From NCBI GenBank assembly GCA_964200075.2, contig CAXNAA020000335.1:1-22419 (forward strand): a DNA stretch of 22,419 bases, read 5' to 3'. A model generated the notes under the pieces. That model made no database searches. It saw nothing but the letters and a program-made list of their open reading frames with translations, and was not told the origin of the DNA. Made by a program: the position numbers and the translations under genes. Below are positions 10,026-18,777 of the stretch, piece by piece (position 1 is the stretch's first letter; every line of letters begins with the position of its first letter). Source of the DNA: Sphacelaria rigidula. Lineage: Eukaryota > Phaeophyceae > Sphacelariales.

Positions 10026-10500
10026 CCTTTCTCATGACCGAAGACCGTTCAGAGAGCTCCAGGATATTGTGTACTCGTTCCACTAGTCGAACCAGACGAC
10101 GCGTTGCACATCCTTCCCCATTCTAGTGCGAAAGAGCGGGCAATACTTGAGGGCAAACGACAGAGCTACCGAGCAAACCCTACTAGCATGTGTCGACTCT
10201 GGACAATATTAAGCACCACGCGGTAACACTTGACATTTATACCGACGTGCCTCCTAGACTTCTTCATCATATTGCAGATCGAAGTATCTACTTCTTTGAA
10301 CTACGCTGCTCCACTGCTCGGCGACGAAAAGATCTCCCTGCCTCTTCTCGGGTAGTGCTCTAGGTCGTGAGGTCCAGCGCAGTAGGGATAACTGAATCCG
10401 TCGTCACGGAATACATGTTTCTACGAGATAAAGCGAAGCCTAGGAGGTGTTCCCCTCCTATCCCGCACGCCCCCAACTACGTATTTTGCAGCGTTCTGCC
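10026..10500. other. Intergenic region between convergent genes
   Basis: No exon, repeat or RNA gene seen. It would hold the 3' ends of both the + strand gene to the left and the minus-strand gene to the right. No clear AATAAA was noted. Confidence 0.4.
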
Positions 10501-10696
10501 TCATGTGTTCACCTCCAGCTGGTCTAGCTGCTCATCAAAGTGGATCCCGGGGATCTCTCCCTTGATCTTTGGGGCCATTGAATCTCCTGCACCGTCTATC
10601 GTTGTACTGTCGCGTCCGTTGCGTCCATCGTCGATGTCTGTTTCGGTGTGTTCCAGCTCCCGCGCTACGAGAATAGTCGGAGTCGATGCAAAGCCC
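10501..10696 (-). CDS. Terminal exon of an unrecognised spliced gene
   Basis: On the minus strand an acceptor AACGACAG is followed by one base and then 64 codons and a TGA at 10503-10501. The frame includes STPTILVARELEHTETDIDD and MAPKIKGEIPGIHFDEQLDQ and ends LEVNT. The preceding intron (10790-10697, 94 bp) begins GTACGT and contains several CTAAC branch-like sites (TTCTAACACCTAACTCTAAC). Exon 10989-10791 ends with two spare bases and this exon starts with one, so the splice keeps the frame. The protein part is acidic and charged; no membrane segment or known domain is seen. Confidence 0.7.
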
Positions 10697-10790
10697 CTGT
10701 CGTTGCCGTTGGAGTTAGAGTTAGGTGTTAGAACGGTACTGCTGACACTAGCAGCAAGAGATTAAGCCTCGATTTTCACGAGGCACGTAC
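10697..10790 (-). other. 94-bp intron with GTACGT donor and CTAAC branch sites
   Basis: Bounded by AAAA|GTACGT and CGACAG|G on the minus strand. It contains in-frame stops, so it cannot be coding read-through, while both neighbours are open and phase-matched. It is the best-supported intron in the window. Confidence 0.7.
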
Positions 10791-10989
10791 TTTTCTCGTC
10801 GGTCATCCACTAGCCGACGCCACAAGTGCCTCATGGCGGCTTCCAGTTGCGACACCTCGTGCCTCTCGCTTATTATTGATGCGAGGGTTGTGAGGGAGTC
10901 CCGTAGAAGCCATCCAGCCCGCTCGCGTATCACCTTCGCTCGGAGAGGTTGGTAACGACAGCGAATTTTGCGGCAAGAGAGGTCAAGGC
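10791..10989 (-). CDS. Internal exon, basic helical segment
   Basis: The frame is open from a possible TTGCATAG acceptor at 10991-10990 to the GTACGT donor. It reads RERAGWLLRDSLTTLASII, then SERHEVSQLEAAMRHLWRRL and VDDRREK. The heptad-like spacing of Leu, Ile and Ala suggests amphipathic helices. The true 5' edge could instead be nearer 10942 (an AAG before GTGATACGC). Exons further upstream on the same strand are suggested at 11272-11209 and 11840-11646. No family recognised. Confidence 0.6.
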
Positions 10990-11208
10990 CTATGCAACAG
11001 GTCCACGGGCATCATGGTAGTGTGTGTGTTTGCTTATCTCTGTGAGCTTCCCAGGCATGCTTCTTGAGTAGTGACATATTTCGACAAACTAATAATAGCA
11101 TTCAAGTTAGCATGACTGTCACGAATATGTTGACCTGCCTGTAACGCGGCAGTGACGCGCTAGGCGAGGAGTAAAGCATTGCAGGCAGATCGGTAGACAA
11201 GAGTTCAC

Positions 11209-11272
11209 CTTTCGGACGGCGATTTCTTCAACCGCGTCAGCGAGTCCCTTCGGCTTAGCTCCGTGTTTGTCT
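11209..11272 (-). CDS. Small candidate exon
   Basis: A pyrimidine-rich acceptor (TTCTTTTGTCATTGTCAG) precedes 64 bases that end at a donor AAAG|GTGAAC. One frame reads DKHGAKPKGLADAVEEIA; a second frame is also open, so the phase is uncertain. Its link to the neighbouring exons was not resolved. Confidence 0.4.
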
Positions 11273-11632
11273 CTGACAATGACAAAAGAACATTATCGCG
11301 GTAGAGCACATGTCAAGCCAGGGAATTGTTTGGATGGTCGCACCGTATGGCTGAGGAGGCGACGGGTCGACTGTGAATCTGCGATACACGCAGCGGTGGA
11401 GATTACACTCGATCGTGTACGCACAAAGTATGACGTTTTCTTCCCGTCAAGCCACCTGCTGCGCTTTCGATTGCGCGAGGAGGCCCGACAGGTAACCCAT
11501 CTACTTGGACGTCCTGTTCTGTTCACGAAAATATGGCAGCGGTCGACCCCCGGAAACAACACAAGTTGTAGTGAACCCCCCCTGCGCGCTCCCCGCGCCT
11601 GCCGTCATATCCACTATCGAGCAATGACCTGA
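11267..11632 (+). CDS. Competing + strand open frame
   Basis: A 121-codon frame includes ESAIHAAVEITLDRVRTKYD and a donor-like CGACAG|GTAACC at about 11491. The opposite strand in the same place is open too and lies between two minus-strand exon candidates. I list it because its amino-acid make-up is plausible, but cannot decide between the strands. Confidence 0.2.
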   Translation: MSLTMTKEHYRGRAHVKPGNCLDGRTVWLRRRRVDCESAIHAAVEITLDRVRTKYDVFFPSSHLLRFRLREEARQVTHLLGRPVLFTKIWQRSTPGNNTSCSEPPLRAPRACRHIHYRAMT

Positions 11633-11645
11633 GGCCCAGCAGTAC

Positions 11646-11840
11646 CGAAAGAGAAGCAGATAAGCGCCGACGGAGATATAGCTCGTTTTCCGTCTCCATC
11701 TTGGCACGATAGCGTCCGAACAGAAGTCGGAGAGACGCGCTAAGGCGATCCTCGTCCACGAAGAGGGGATGGTCGTGAAATGCGACCCTGCGCGCGAGCC
11801 ATGGGAAAGAGTACGCCATGACGGGAGGATTGGGATGTTT
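11646..11840 (-). CDS. Candidate internal exon, unrecognised
   Basis: The acceptor GTCGTGCAG lies about 35 bases after a CTTAAC branch-like site. From there 65 codons are open to a donor TTTCG|GTACTG, in phase 0 at both ends. The frame reads NPPVMAYSFPWLARRVAFHD, then VDEDRLSASLRLLFGRYRAK and ENELYLRRRLSASLS. The whole frame is open from 11924, so an upstream start is possible. It probably belongs to the minus-strand gene ending at 10501. Function unknown. Confidence 0.5.
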
Positions 11841-12147
11841 CTGCACGACATTGGCATAGGGATGGCCTCGCGACGTTAAGATGTACGCAACAATATCCCC
11901 GTTTTTTTTAATTTTCATGCACAATCATGTGTATGCAACATAAGTGTTTGGCAATACAAAGAAACAAATCGGTGTTGGTCCCGCACACTTTATCATGAGC
12001 CAGCCCTCGGGTTGTGTATACGTGGGAGGGGACGACCGAACCCGCTCCTTTACCTCAAGAAGGTTCATGGAAAAACGAAAACTCAACTCGATGTGTATGC
12101 TTGCAGCTTCTGCGCCTCTGACGTTAGTACCCTGCATCTTGTAGGAA

Positions 12148-12265
12148 TCATTCCGTGGCGGGTATGATGGGAGCAACCTTTTGCGCTCGAAAATCGCTCC
12201 GCTCTACGAAGATCATTATCAGGGCAACAGCCGTGACGATTCCCGAGCGGTACAGCGCGCAATCC
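12148..12265 (-). CDS. Terminal exon with hydrophobic segment
   Basis: After the acceptor GGTCGGCAG, one base completes the codon left by the exon 12527-12358. The frame then reads DCALYRSGIVTAVALIMIFV and continues ERSDFRAQKVAPIIPATE before a TGA at 12150-12148. The run from Gly-Ile-Val to Phe-Val is the only strongly hydrophobic segment seen in this gene. It lies 18 residues before the stop, as in a tail-anchored or single-pass membrane protein. At about 14-16 residues it is short for a full span. The phase match supports the splice. Confidence 0.6.
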
Positions 12266-15200
12266 CTGCCGACCCCCGCTCACCCCTATTCTCGTCTCCG
12301 AATTTGTCAAAACTCTCAACAACTCCGTTTAGAGACACCTAGTAGAACTCGCCATACCTGGGCACGATAATCCTGAGCTCTGTCCTTTCGTCCAGCCCTG
12401 CTAGTCGCGCCTCGGGCCCTATCCCTGCCATCGGCCGTCTCACAGATGCTTCGAGATGTAAAGGGGTTGGAGGTTCTTCGTCGGCTGGTGGCCGCTCAAC
12501 ACGCACGGGATGTGGTTCGAGGGGGTCCTGCGATATGATGGCCGAGGAGAATTGCAAAAGCAGCGCGAGTGTATCAAGTGAGCTGTACCCTTCTTTGAAA
12601 CCCGATGGGAAAAATACTCAGGTTGGCCCATCTCCTGACGTTTGAAAACAGTACCGGAGTGAATTGAAATGGTGTTATTATATCACTCCCATTGAAAATG
12701 CCGTGAGCATCATCACAACAAGACATCGAGATCAAATATATGAACATCACGACCGACCTGAGAAAACCTGAGAAATGAGTACTTGCCACCAGTTGTGCAT
12801 CGCATTCGGCATCCAGACTCGCCTCTAAAATGGTCGGGGCCCCGCGGGCGGAGAAGAAGTCGGCGACCTGACTCGGGCCCCTACCTTCGATGACAGTGGT
12901 GATCGGCGCGCGGCTTACGTATCGCTCTTCGACAGTGTCGTGATCTGTAACACTGGTACTCGTTTTATCTCCGGAAACGTCGCCGTCATCGCCTTCCTCC
13001 TGACCTGTGTCGGTGAACAGCAGAAGCCACAGTGCTGAACGCAGATACAAGCTCGAGAGTTTTTTTGCGGATTTAGCTATACATAACGCATCGCCCAGCT
13101 CAATCATGCAAAAAGTAGATCTTCGTGATTCTATAGTAGCATTATGCTCCAGCGGTATGGCAGTCCTTAACATGAGATTAGCTGAGGGGTGACATATGTA
13201 GCCGTCGGCTAGCGGTGCTCGACGCTGCTGGTGGTCTGCGTCGAAGGCGTGTGAGTGGCGACACGATGCCGAAGGAGTACGTGATATTGGCGGTAAGGGG
13301 CGGGAAAGTTGTCGCAGTGGGTGTGACAAGAGCGGTCACATAGTTGCTCTGAAGAGGCGAGAAGCGTGTCTCTACCTTACGGGACTCGAGTGCGGTTGGT
13401 TTTGAGGACCCGTCTATTGTTTTTCGCCAAGATCTGTATTCCGCCGATGCGACGGGGCGAACGAGGAAAATGTTCTCCGCATTCGCTGCTACTCCGACTG
13501 TCAAGTCCCTCATATGTTCTAGAAGAACGGATCGATCACCCACCGCTCACACTTCGCCACGCCAGTCTCTCCTCTTTCTCAGTCCTGGCAAACACAGCAT
13601 CCCTTAGCAATCTGTCCTGGTACGCCCCCCTAGTTGACGAGAGTATGACGTAAGGTGAGGGATACGGCAATGATGTATTCGTCCGGGAGCTACATCGATA
13701 AACCCGCACACGGTCGTAATACGCACTTGAGATACCTCTGATTTTGGGGGAAAGTGCGACAGAGCTGGCAGTCACGATACGACAGTGCACGATACCCGGG
13801 AAGGGCAAACATGAAACCGCCACGGCAGCAGTATAGATTTTTGGAGTAAGATTCGTACTCTGGTGGAACATCCTTCGTCCTAATGGACCGAGCTGTCCGT
13901 CGTCTCTCGGAGTCCCGTTCGCTTCAAGCATACGACTATACCAATTTCGAGTCTCGGAAAAGAAAAGAAAACGAGGCACCCTGGTGATGTAATAGTACAA
14001 CTGACATCATTGGGCCGGGAAAAAAGCGGGTCGAATTCCGGTCGGATGCGTCCAGTTTCGTTTTCCTCAGAAAAGTACCCGAAATCCATGGTTGAAAACG
14101 TGAGGGTGTGGGAAGAAAAATGAGTCTCTTTCGACTGAGTTTGTTGGACAGTAATCGACGCGGTCCGGGGGTAGTGCCGATCCAATCTCGATACAAAAAT
14201 ATAAGGCGCGTACCGGGGAGAGATGGTATGATCTGTTGAGACCGCAGACTCGTCCCGAAGAAGAGGAAGAGGGAGGAGAGAGAATAGAAGAGGAAAAAAA
14301 GAACTGAATACTTGTGAATTTCCCGCAATAACAGACTGGGAAACTTGATGCGATCGGACTTCACTTGGCTCTAATTGGCACTTGGCGAGTGTTTTGTTGT
14401 TGCTTCTCAGCGCCGAGAGCTGAACAAAAGAACATATAACAGGCGATACGTCAGCCCGGCAAGGGTCACTCCGCGGTTACCACAAGAAAACTTCATCAAC
14501 CCGTATCATGGTTGTATTTCCCAGTCCAGGTGAAGCGGTGCGACTGGGAGAAGCAAACCTTTTTAACAGCTGTGGTGCTGCCTTGGGCAGGCGTTTGACA
14601 GCGAGGCCCTCTTCGCCCTTCCGCAGGCGCTTGCGTTCATCGTCGTCCCTGGCAGCCACCCAGCTTTTGCGTACCATCTTCGCGAGAGGGCACGGTAAAA
14701 ATGAGGTTGGGGTGTGCCATGCGAATCGAAAAAATACTAGCTCGCACTGCAGAAAGCTAAATTGTTGCTCGGCGGCCAGTGTACGAATTTCAACGACGTT
14801 CTCGTCCAGAAGTATAGGACTTCGACGCTTCATTTGATAATGTTCTCGACCGGGCATGCCGGTAGGGTAGAAAAACTCGTCTTCAATTGAGTGTCAAAAT
14901 AGACGTTACCCACGCGTGTACTCTTACGTTGAAACGAGGCGAAGCCGAGTGATGATCATGATAAAATGTACCGCGTGAGTTCGATTCGTCTGTGTGACGA
15001 TTTCATTGCGGCATGCGGCAAATACCACCCGTGTCCGACGCATGAAAATTCACTCATTTCCACGCATGCTCCAGGCATCTTCATTACGTCGAGATAGATG
15101 AGCATGAACCCCAGCAGCTTAAATAAAACCCGCGTACCGCCCCAACTTATCGATGTACACACCTCGGTTCCACTGGGACGCCGCTCCTTCCCCGTCTCGC

Positions 15201-16667
15201 CCCCGCTCCCTGCCGGCCCTATTCCTGTGCTGGCTTTCCAGCCTCCTAACAAAACCGGTGAGGGCTCGACCCCGTCCGGGTCTAAGTTAGCACCACTCTC
15301 AGCACCTGCTGCCGCCTCACCGTGACTTCCGTCAGTCGCGTGAGGAGCCTTCGACTTGGCTGATGCTATCCCGGGCTGTCGCTCAGGCGCCGATAGTACT
15401 ACCCGCAGGCCATCCTTGCCGCCCGCGCCGAAGCGGTAGTCATAGTCGTCGTCATCGTCGTGTTCGTCAAAGAGAGGGCGCTCTCCTGACGCGGCTGCTG
15501 CCCCAAGCTGAGGCAGTTCCACACAGCAGCTGAACGTTTTCAATCCTGGGGGGTTGACTTGTATTGGGGAATCAGATGAACACACCTACACTTGCCCATT
15601 TATCTACCCACAAACCCATTCTGCCCACCCCTTCACCCTTTTCATACCCTTGAAGAATTCTACAGCTAAAAAGTATGTATACATACTCCCTCTTCCTTAA
15701 CCGTGGCAATGCAACGGCCGGCAGAAACTGTCGCTAGTTTTGGCGCGCAACACCCTCTCACACTAGTGAAGGCGTGCCTCGGATATTCGGTGTGTGTCAA
15801 GCCGTTATCAAGAAAATGGAACCCTCTCAACCAGGCTGTGGAGGCGTTTGCAAAACGCGACGTCTGAACTACCGTATATTATGGGGCCGAGGTTAGAGCT
15901 CCCTCAAAACCTCAGTCAAAAACTCATCTCTTCGCAAAAATAATGTTCCGTTTCTCTATAGCACTAAACTTCGTGGTGAGTTGTGAACGTACCTTGGGCA
16001 ATACTCCCAGCTGTGATTGTCGTCTAGCAAGCATGAGGTCCGTCTCTTGTTTTCTTTGTTTCCTCTGCTGCTGTAACAGCGCTCGCTTCTTAGCCAGGCT
16101 TGCCTGCGATGATATGATCGAGAAGCGCGGACGATTTCGTCCTCAATGTGGTATAGCAAGCAGAAGTTCATTCCTCTCGTGCCTCTCTCGCTGAGTTCGA
16201 TCATTCAGCACCATCACGAATACATGTGTAGATTTCAAGCAGCATGTTCCGCACCTTGACATGCGTATTCTACGCCACTCCGTCATTTATCTCGTTTTTA
16301 GCGGTCATTCTACTCGAGGCTTCAGCCAAATGAATATTGCGTACCTTCACGTCTTCTATATCCTTATTCATAGCGACAGCGGCATCTTCACCGGCATTTT
16401 GATCCGCATTCTGCTGCGTTAGCGATACCTGCCGTGGCGGCGGCCCCGCCATGGGGGTTTCTGGCATTGCCGTGGCTGCAGCTGCAGGGTTTCACGGTCA
16501 TGGGCGTGGCGGACGGCGTATTAAAGGGAACTTTCTGTACGCTGTAAATGTCGCTCCACAACACGAGTATTTCATGTTTTGTACGAGATTTTGGTGTCAG
16601 ATACTTCTGGACAGTTCTCGGAGTCAAGCGGCCATGTTAGGTCATCGCAAGAATATATGCCCGTACC
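12148..16667 (-). CDS. Intron-rich gene of unknown family (exon span)
   Basis: The minus strand here holds a series of short open stretches with splice-like ends, many with GTACGN or GTATGG donors. The better ones are listed separately: 16481-16345, 16103-15993, 15545-15163, 14890-14480, about 13975-13796, about 13525-13205, 13004-12790, 12527-12358 and 12265-12148. The last two are joined by a phase-matched intron and end in a stop. Together they would make a protein with a Gln/Lys/Arg-rich helical part, an acidic part, Pro-rich linkers and a hydrophobic segment near the C-terminus. Not every exon join is in phase with my chosen sites, so some exons or edges are missing, and two genes rather than one are possible. 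No domain family recognised. Confidence 0.5.
12358..12527 (-). CDS. Internal exon, proline- and glutamate-rich
   Basis: Acceptor CATATCGCAG and donor CCCAG|GTATGG enclose 170 bases open in one frame, phase 0 at the start and two spare bases at the end. It reads DPLEPHPVRVERPPADEEPP, then ASVRRPMAGIGPEARLAGLD and ERTELRIIVP. Joined to 12265-12148 it puts a Pro/Glu-rich linker before the hydrophobic segment. The intron between them (12357-12266) is 92 bp and contains stops in the frame. Confidence 0.6.
12790..13004 (-). CDS. Internal exon, unrecognised
   Basis: A pyrimidine-rich tract and CCGACACAG acceptor precede GQEEGDDGDVSGDKTSTS; the frame goes on through SRAPITTVIEGRGPSQVADF and GAPTILEASLDAECDAQLVA. 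Donor-like sites inside (TAC|GTAAGC, AAG|GTAGGG) and near 12795 leave the 3' edge open. The frame is part of a 251-codon open stretch (13329-12574), but only this part has coding-like composition. Confidence 0.45.
13205..13525 (-). CDS. Internal exon, unrecognised
   Basis: The frame is open from about 13543 to 13178. It reads MRDLTVGVAANAENIFLVRP, then SAEYRSWRKTIDGSSKPTAL, and later FSPLQSNYVTALVTP and FPPLTANITYSFGIVSP. NIT is a possible N-glycosylation site, which fits a surface or secretory protein if the downstream hydrophobic segment is a membrane anchor. Both edges are uncertain. Confidence 0.45.
13796..13975 (-). CDS. Internal exon, unrecognised
   Basis: A run of C and T (TTTTCTTTTCTTTTCC) leads into a frame reading ETRNWYSRMLEANGTPRDDG, then LGPLGRRMFHQSTNLTPKIY and AVAVSCLPFP, ending at a donor CCCGG|GTATCG-like site. 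The same frame stays open to 13536 and reads EKEERLAWRSVSG near its end, so the exon may be longer or a second exon may follow in frame. Confidence 0.45.
14480..14890 (-). CDS. Internal exon, charged, unrecognised
   Basis: The frame reads IEDEFFYPTGMPGREHYQMK, ILLDENVVEIRTLAAEQQ, then RKSWVAARDDDERKRLRKGE and AVKRLPKAAPQLLKRFASPS. It stops at a TAA overlapping a donor-like GTG|GTAACC at 14480-14475. A 60-bp in-frame stretch in the middle starts GTATTT and ends CGCGAAG and could be a retained or real intron. The Lys/Arg/Asp/Glu-rich second half could bind nucleic acid, but no known motif is present. Confidence 0.5.
15163..15545 (-). CDS. Internal exon with acidic cluster
   Basis: An acceptor CAACCCCCCAG starts the exon; the donor CCGAG|GTGTGT ends it, 127 codons after two initial bases. 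It contains CVELPQLGAAAASGE, then the acidic run EHDDDDDYDY and RFGAGGKDGLRVVLSAPE, and a Gly/Ser/Pro-rich half. Third-position bias to G and C is strong. The frame remains open past the donor to 14956, where a hydrophobic LLGFMLIYLDVMK occurs, so the exon may be longer. The start edge is also open (an alternative acceptor CCTCAG lies 37 bases in). Confidence 0.6.
15993..16103 (-). CDS. Internal exon, Gln/Lys/Arg-rich coiled-coil-like
   Basis: Acceptor CATATCATCGCAG and donor CCCAAG|GTACGT enclose exactly 37 codons, phase 0 at both ends. The segment reads ASLAKKRALLQQQRKQRKQE and then TDLMLARRQSQLGVLPK, a highly charged helix. The upstream exon at 16345 also ends in phase 0 (DIEDVK|GTACGC), so the two join in frame. 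Among the clearest exons here. Confidence 0.68.
16345..16481 (-). CDS. Exon near the 5' end, unrecognised
   Basis: The frame reads MPETPMAGPPPRQVSLTQQN, then AGEDAAVAMNKDIEDVK, and ends at donor GAAG|GTACGC. The ATG at 16467 could be the start codon; alternatively an acceptor CCCTGCAG at 16484-16482 joins it to upstream exons. A second frame (reading TPSATPMTVKP upstream) overlaps, so the start is unsettled. Further upstream a 60-bp candidate intron (16666-16607: GTACGG donor, CTAAC branch, GTCCAG acceptor) suggests the gene extends beyond 16667. Confidence 0.55.
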
Positions 16668-17436
16668 TTCAGCCTTAGAACTAGGATTATGCATCCAGAA
16701 CAATACGTATTGGTTGATACATCAACAGCTCACTAGAACACTCTCACGGTAAAATGATGAAGGGTCGTCGAAAACGTGCCTCTCCTAAATCTCATGCACC
16801 TGGCCGGTAGGGCTGTCTGTGCGCCGCAAGGCTGGACTAGCCGAGATACGTTTTGTTTGATAGATTCAGAGAAGAACAAGACAAGACACGGCTCGCGCCA
16901 GCCAGTGGTTCCCGGCTCAAGATGTCGAGGATGACAGGAGTACACTGCTTGTTTTGTATGATCACGAGATCCAATAAATTCACACAAAACGGACGCTCTC
17001 GGGATGATCCGTCTTACGTCGCTGTCGGGACGGGCATACCAAACCACAAAAATCTCTCGACCGATTGTGCATAGTGCGGCGTCGCTGTCTGGTCCGTACA
17101 TACATGTGTGGCATCCCTTCCACATGGCCTCCCCCTGTATGCACCGCGAGGCCATTCAGGCAAGGCATGAGGATGAGGGGTTTGAGGCAATCAATCAGTC
17201 AATCATTGATACTTTCCAGGAGAGGCACTTCCTCCAGTGGGAGCTGCGACCGTACGGGGAGCGAACGATATTTCCGTAGGATCTACTCATGAAGGTGTGT
17301 ACGGTCTTGACATGAGCACCCTCCACACGGTAAAGTTTGTCTTTACTCGGTCTATCAGTTCACGCTTTCCCCCCTGTTATTTTCTCTTTTTATTTGCAAG
17401 GATGTGGCGACTCGAAAGAGCCGCCAATTCATAAAT
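16668..17436. other. Mostly unassigned; one + strand open frame
   Basis: A + strand frame at 17004-17279 includes HREAIQARHEDEGFEAINQS and FQERHFLQWELRPYGER before a TAG. The composition is protein-like, but no family or splice partner is evident. The rest holds no supported gene; the 5' end of the minus-strand gene may lie here. Confidence 0.3.
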
Positions 17437-17437
17437 T

Positions 17438-17457
17438 GGCAATCTACAAAAAAGGGT
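17438..17457 (+). repeat. Left terminal inverted repeat, 20 bp perfect
   Basis: Exact inverted partner at 18036-18055. The match stops inside the element after GGGT. Confidence 0.85.
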
Positions 17458-18035
17458 GCACCCTGGTATGCTACAAAAAATGATGCAAAAATGAAAACAA
17501 ATGGACGGGTATGTGTCGACAAGATGTTCACTCATGTTCATTGGATCTTTGTGAGCTCCGGCACGCAAGCGACCTGTATCCATCGTTGGATCTTCCGGGT
17601 CTTCGGGCCAATCAACAGGGGTGATACACTCTTCTACTCGTTGGGTTCGGCCTTGTTTGGTGGGGTGTAATTTTACCGAAAATGGCTATGGTTGTGACTG
17701 CTCGGCGTATCTTGTGCTGAGACGGCGGTACGGTCGCCACTTCACAAAAAGGGGTCACCACTTCACAAAAAAGGGTCAACAGTGAAAAAAGAGGGTAAGA
17801 GGAATTTTTTTTAGCAGAGGGCGGGGTGTACCCTCCTGGTTTGCTTGCAAAAAAGGCTACTCTCACAGGCTCTTATTTTCGGCGCCGTAGTTCGGCCCAG
17901 TAACACTTGTGAAAATGGAAACAAATGGATGCGTATGCTGCCCAGACACCTTGGGCGTGGGGCCGAGGTGCTGGAACTTGTTTTCGAGGTGTTTAGCCCG
18001 CGTGCAGCGCCGCGCCCCGAAGCGAAAAATGCGTT

Positions 18036-18055
18036 ACCCTTTTTTGTAGATTGCC
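18036..18055 (-). repeat. Right terminal inverted repeat, 20 bp perfect
   Basis: Exact reverse complement of 17438-17457. Confidence 0.85.
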
Positions 18056-18093
18056 CTTAATAAATCCTTGATGAGGCAATCGTCCGTGCTTAG

Positions 18094-18777
18094 ATGAGAG
18101 TTTGGCGATTCGTGGGAGCCATCATCAAAGAAATCTCGTGTGAGACGACTGCCTTCGACATTAGTAACAGAACGGTGGAGATGGTGTTTATGTTTGCCCA
18201 AACATTATGTGGGAACTATTCTAACACCTTGAATGTATCCCCTTCACCGGCGGTATGACCCAATCTTCCGCTGAAGTACATCTCCAAAGTGTGTCTAATA
18301 TCCTTTCCATGTTGGGGCATGAGCCAATTCCCGGAGTGGTAAGCCCAGGATTATTCTCAAGCGCATTTCGCTCCGTGTGCAGCCGAATCCAAGGTAGGAC
18401 TACAATTGAACGCTCGACGTTTCATCCAGTTGACCGAGCCCCTCGTTATCTATCACTGTTACGGGTGGAAGGTTGATCTGACAGAGGTGTTTCTGTCAGT
18501 CCGTTAGCCGCCCGGGGCGCATCAATGAGGCGTTGACATTGTGAGATTTTTCTTCGCCTCGGTAGGTGAGATCATCCGCGAGGCCGCATCCTTCAAATCG
18601 CAAAGATATTTAAAGGTTGTCGAGCTTTTCCTCCTGGAGCGGCGTTTTTGCCCCCCCGCCTTGTCAACTACGTGCCGTTCTATTTGGAGGGATGTCGCAC
18701 CGGAACAAACACGTCGGTTGAGAGCAGATTTCTGCCTAGAAACAACTCAGCTAATTTATCAAAGTCAGGTACTATAG
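18094..18777 (+). other. Short + strand frames, possibly a diverged internal duplication
   Basis: The frame at 18094-18258 reads VWRFVGAIIKEISCETTAFD; the one at 18541-18777 reads RFFFASVGEIIREAASFKSQ. The bases before each (GATGAGGCAAT and AATGAGGCGTT) and a shared GGxGxxATCATC core suggest the two arose by duplication. Between them 18255-18476 is also open. No family recognised; this may be decayed transposon coding sequence. Confidence 0.25.

Larger units (their letters stand above)
17437..18056. mobile_element. Mutator-like non-autonomous element, 620 bp
   Basis: Bases 17438-17457 (GGCAATCTACAAAAAAGGGT) are the exact reverse complement of 18036-18055. One further base on each side gives a 620-bp element flanked by TTCATAAAT (17428-17436) and TTAATAAAT (18057-18065), a 9-base duplication with one mismatch. 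Nine-base duplications point to Mutator-like elements. It holds no transposase. Inside are a diverged direct repeat around ACAAATGGA(C/T)G (near 17499 and 17922) and a doubled ACTTCACAAAAA(A)GGGTCA block (17739-17779). Confidence 0.68.

Noticed and set aside
12574-13329. A single 251-codon gene on the minus strand
   Set aside because: Only the part at about 13004-12790 has coding-like composition; the rest crosses likely intron sequence and other exons in different frames.
16388-16627. 80-codon minus-strand frame as a separate small gene
   Set aside because: It opens at TTG, overlaps a better frame that ends at a GTACGC donor, and is more likely a mix of exon and intron.
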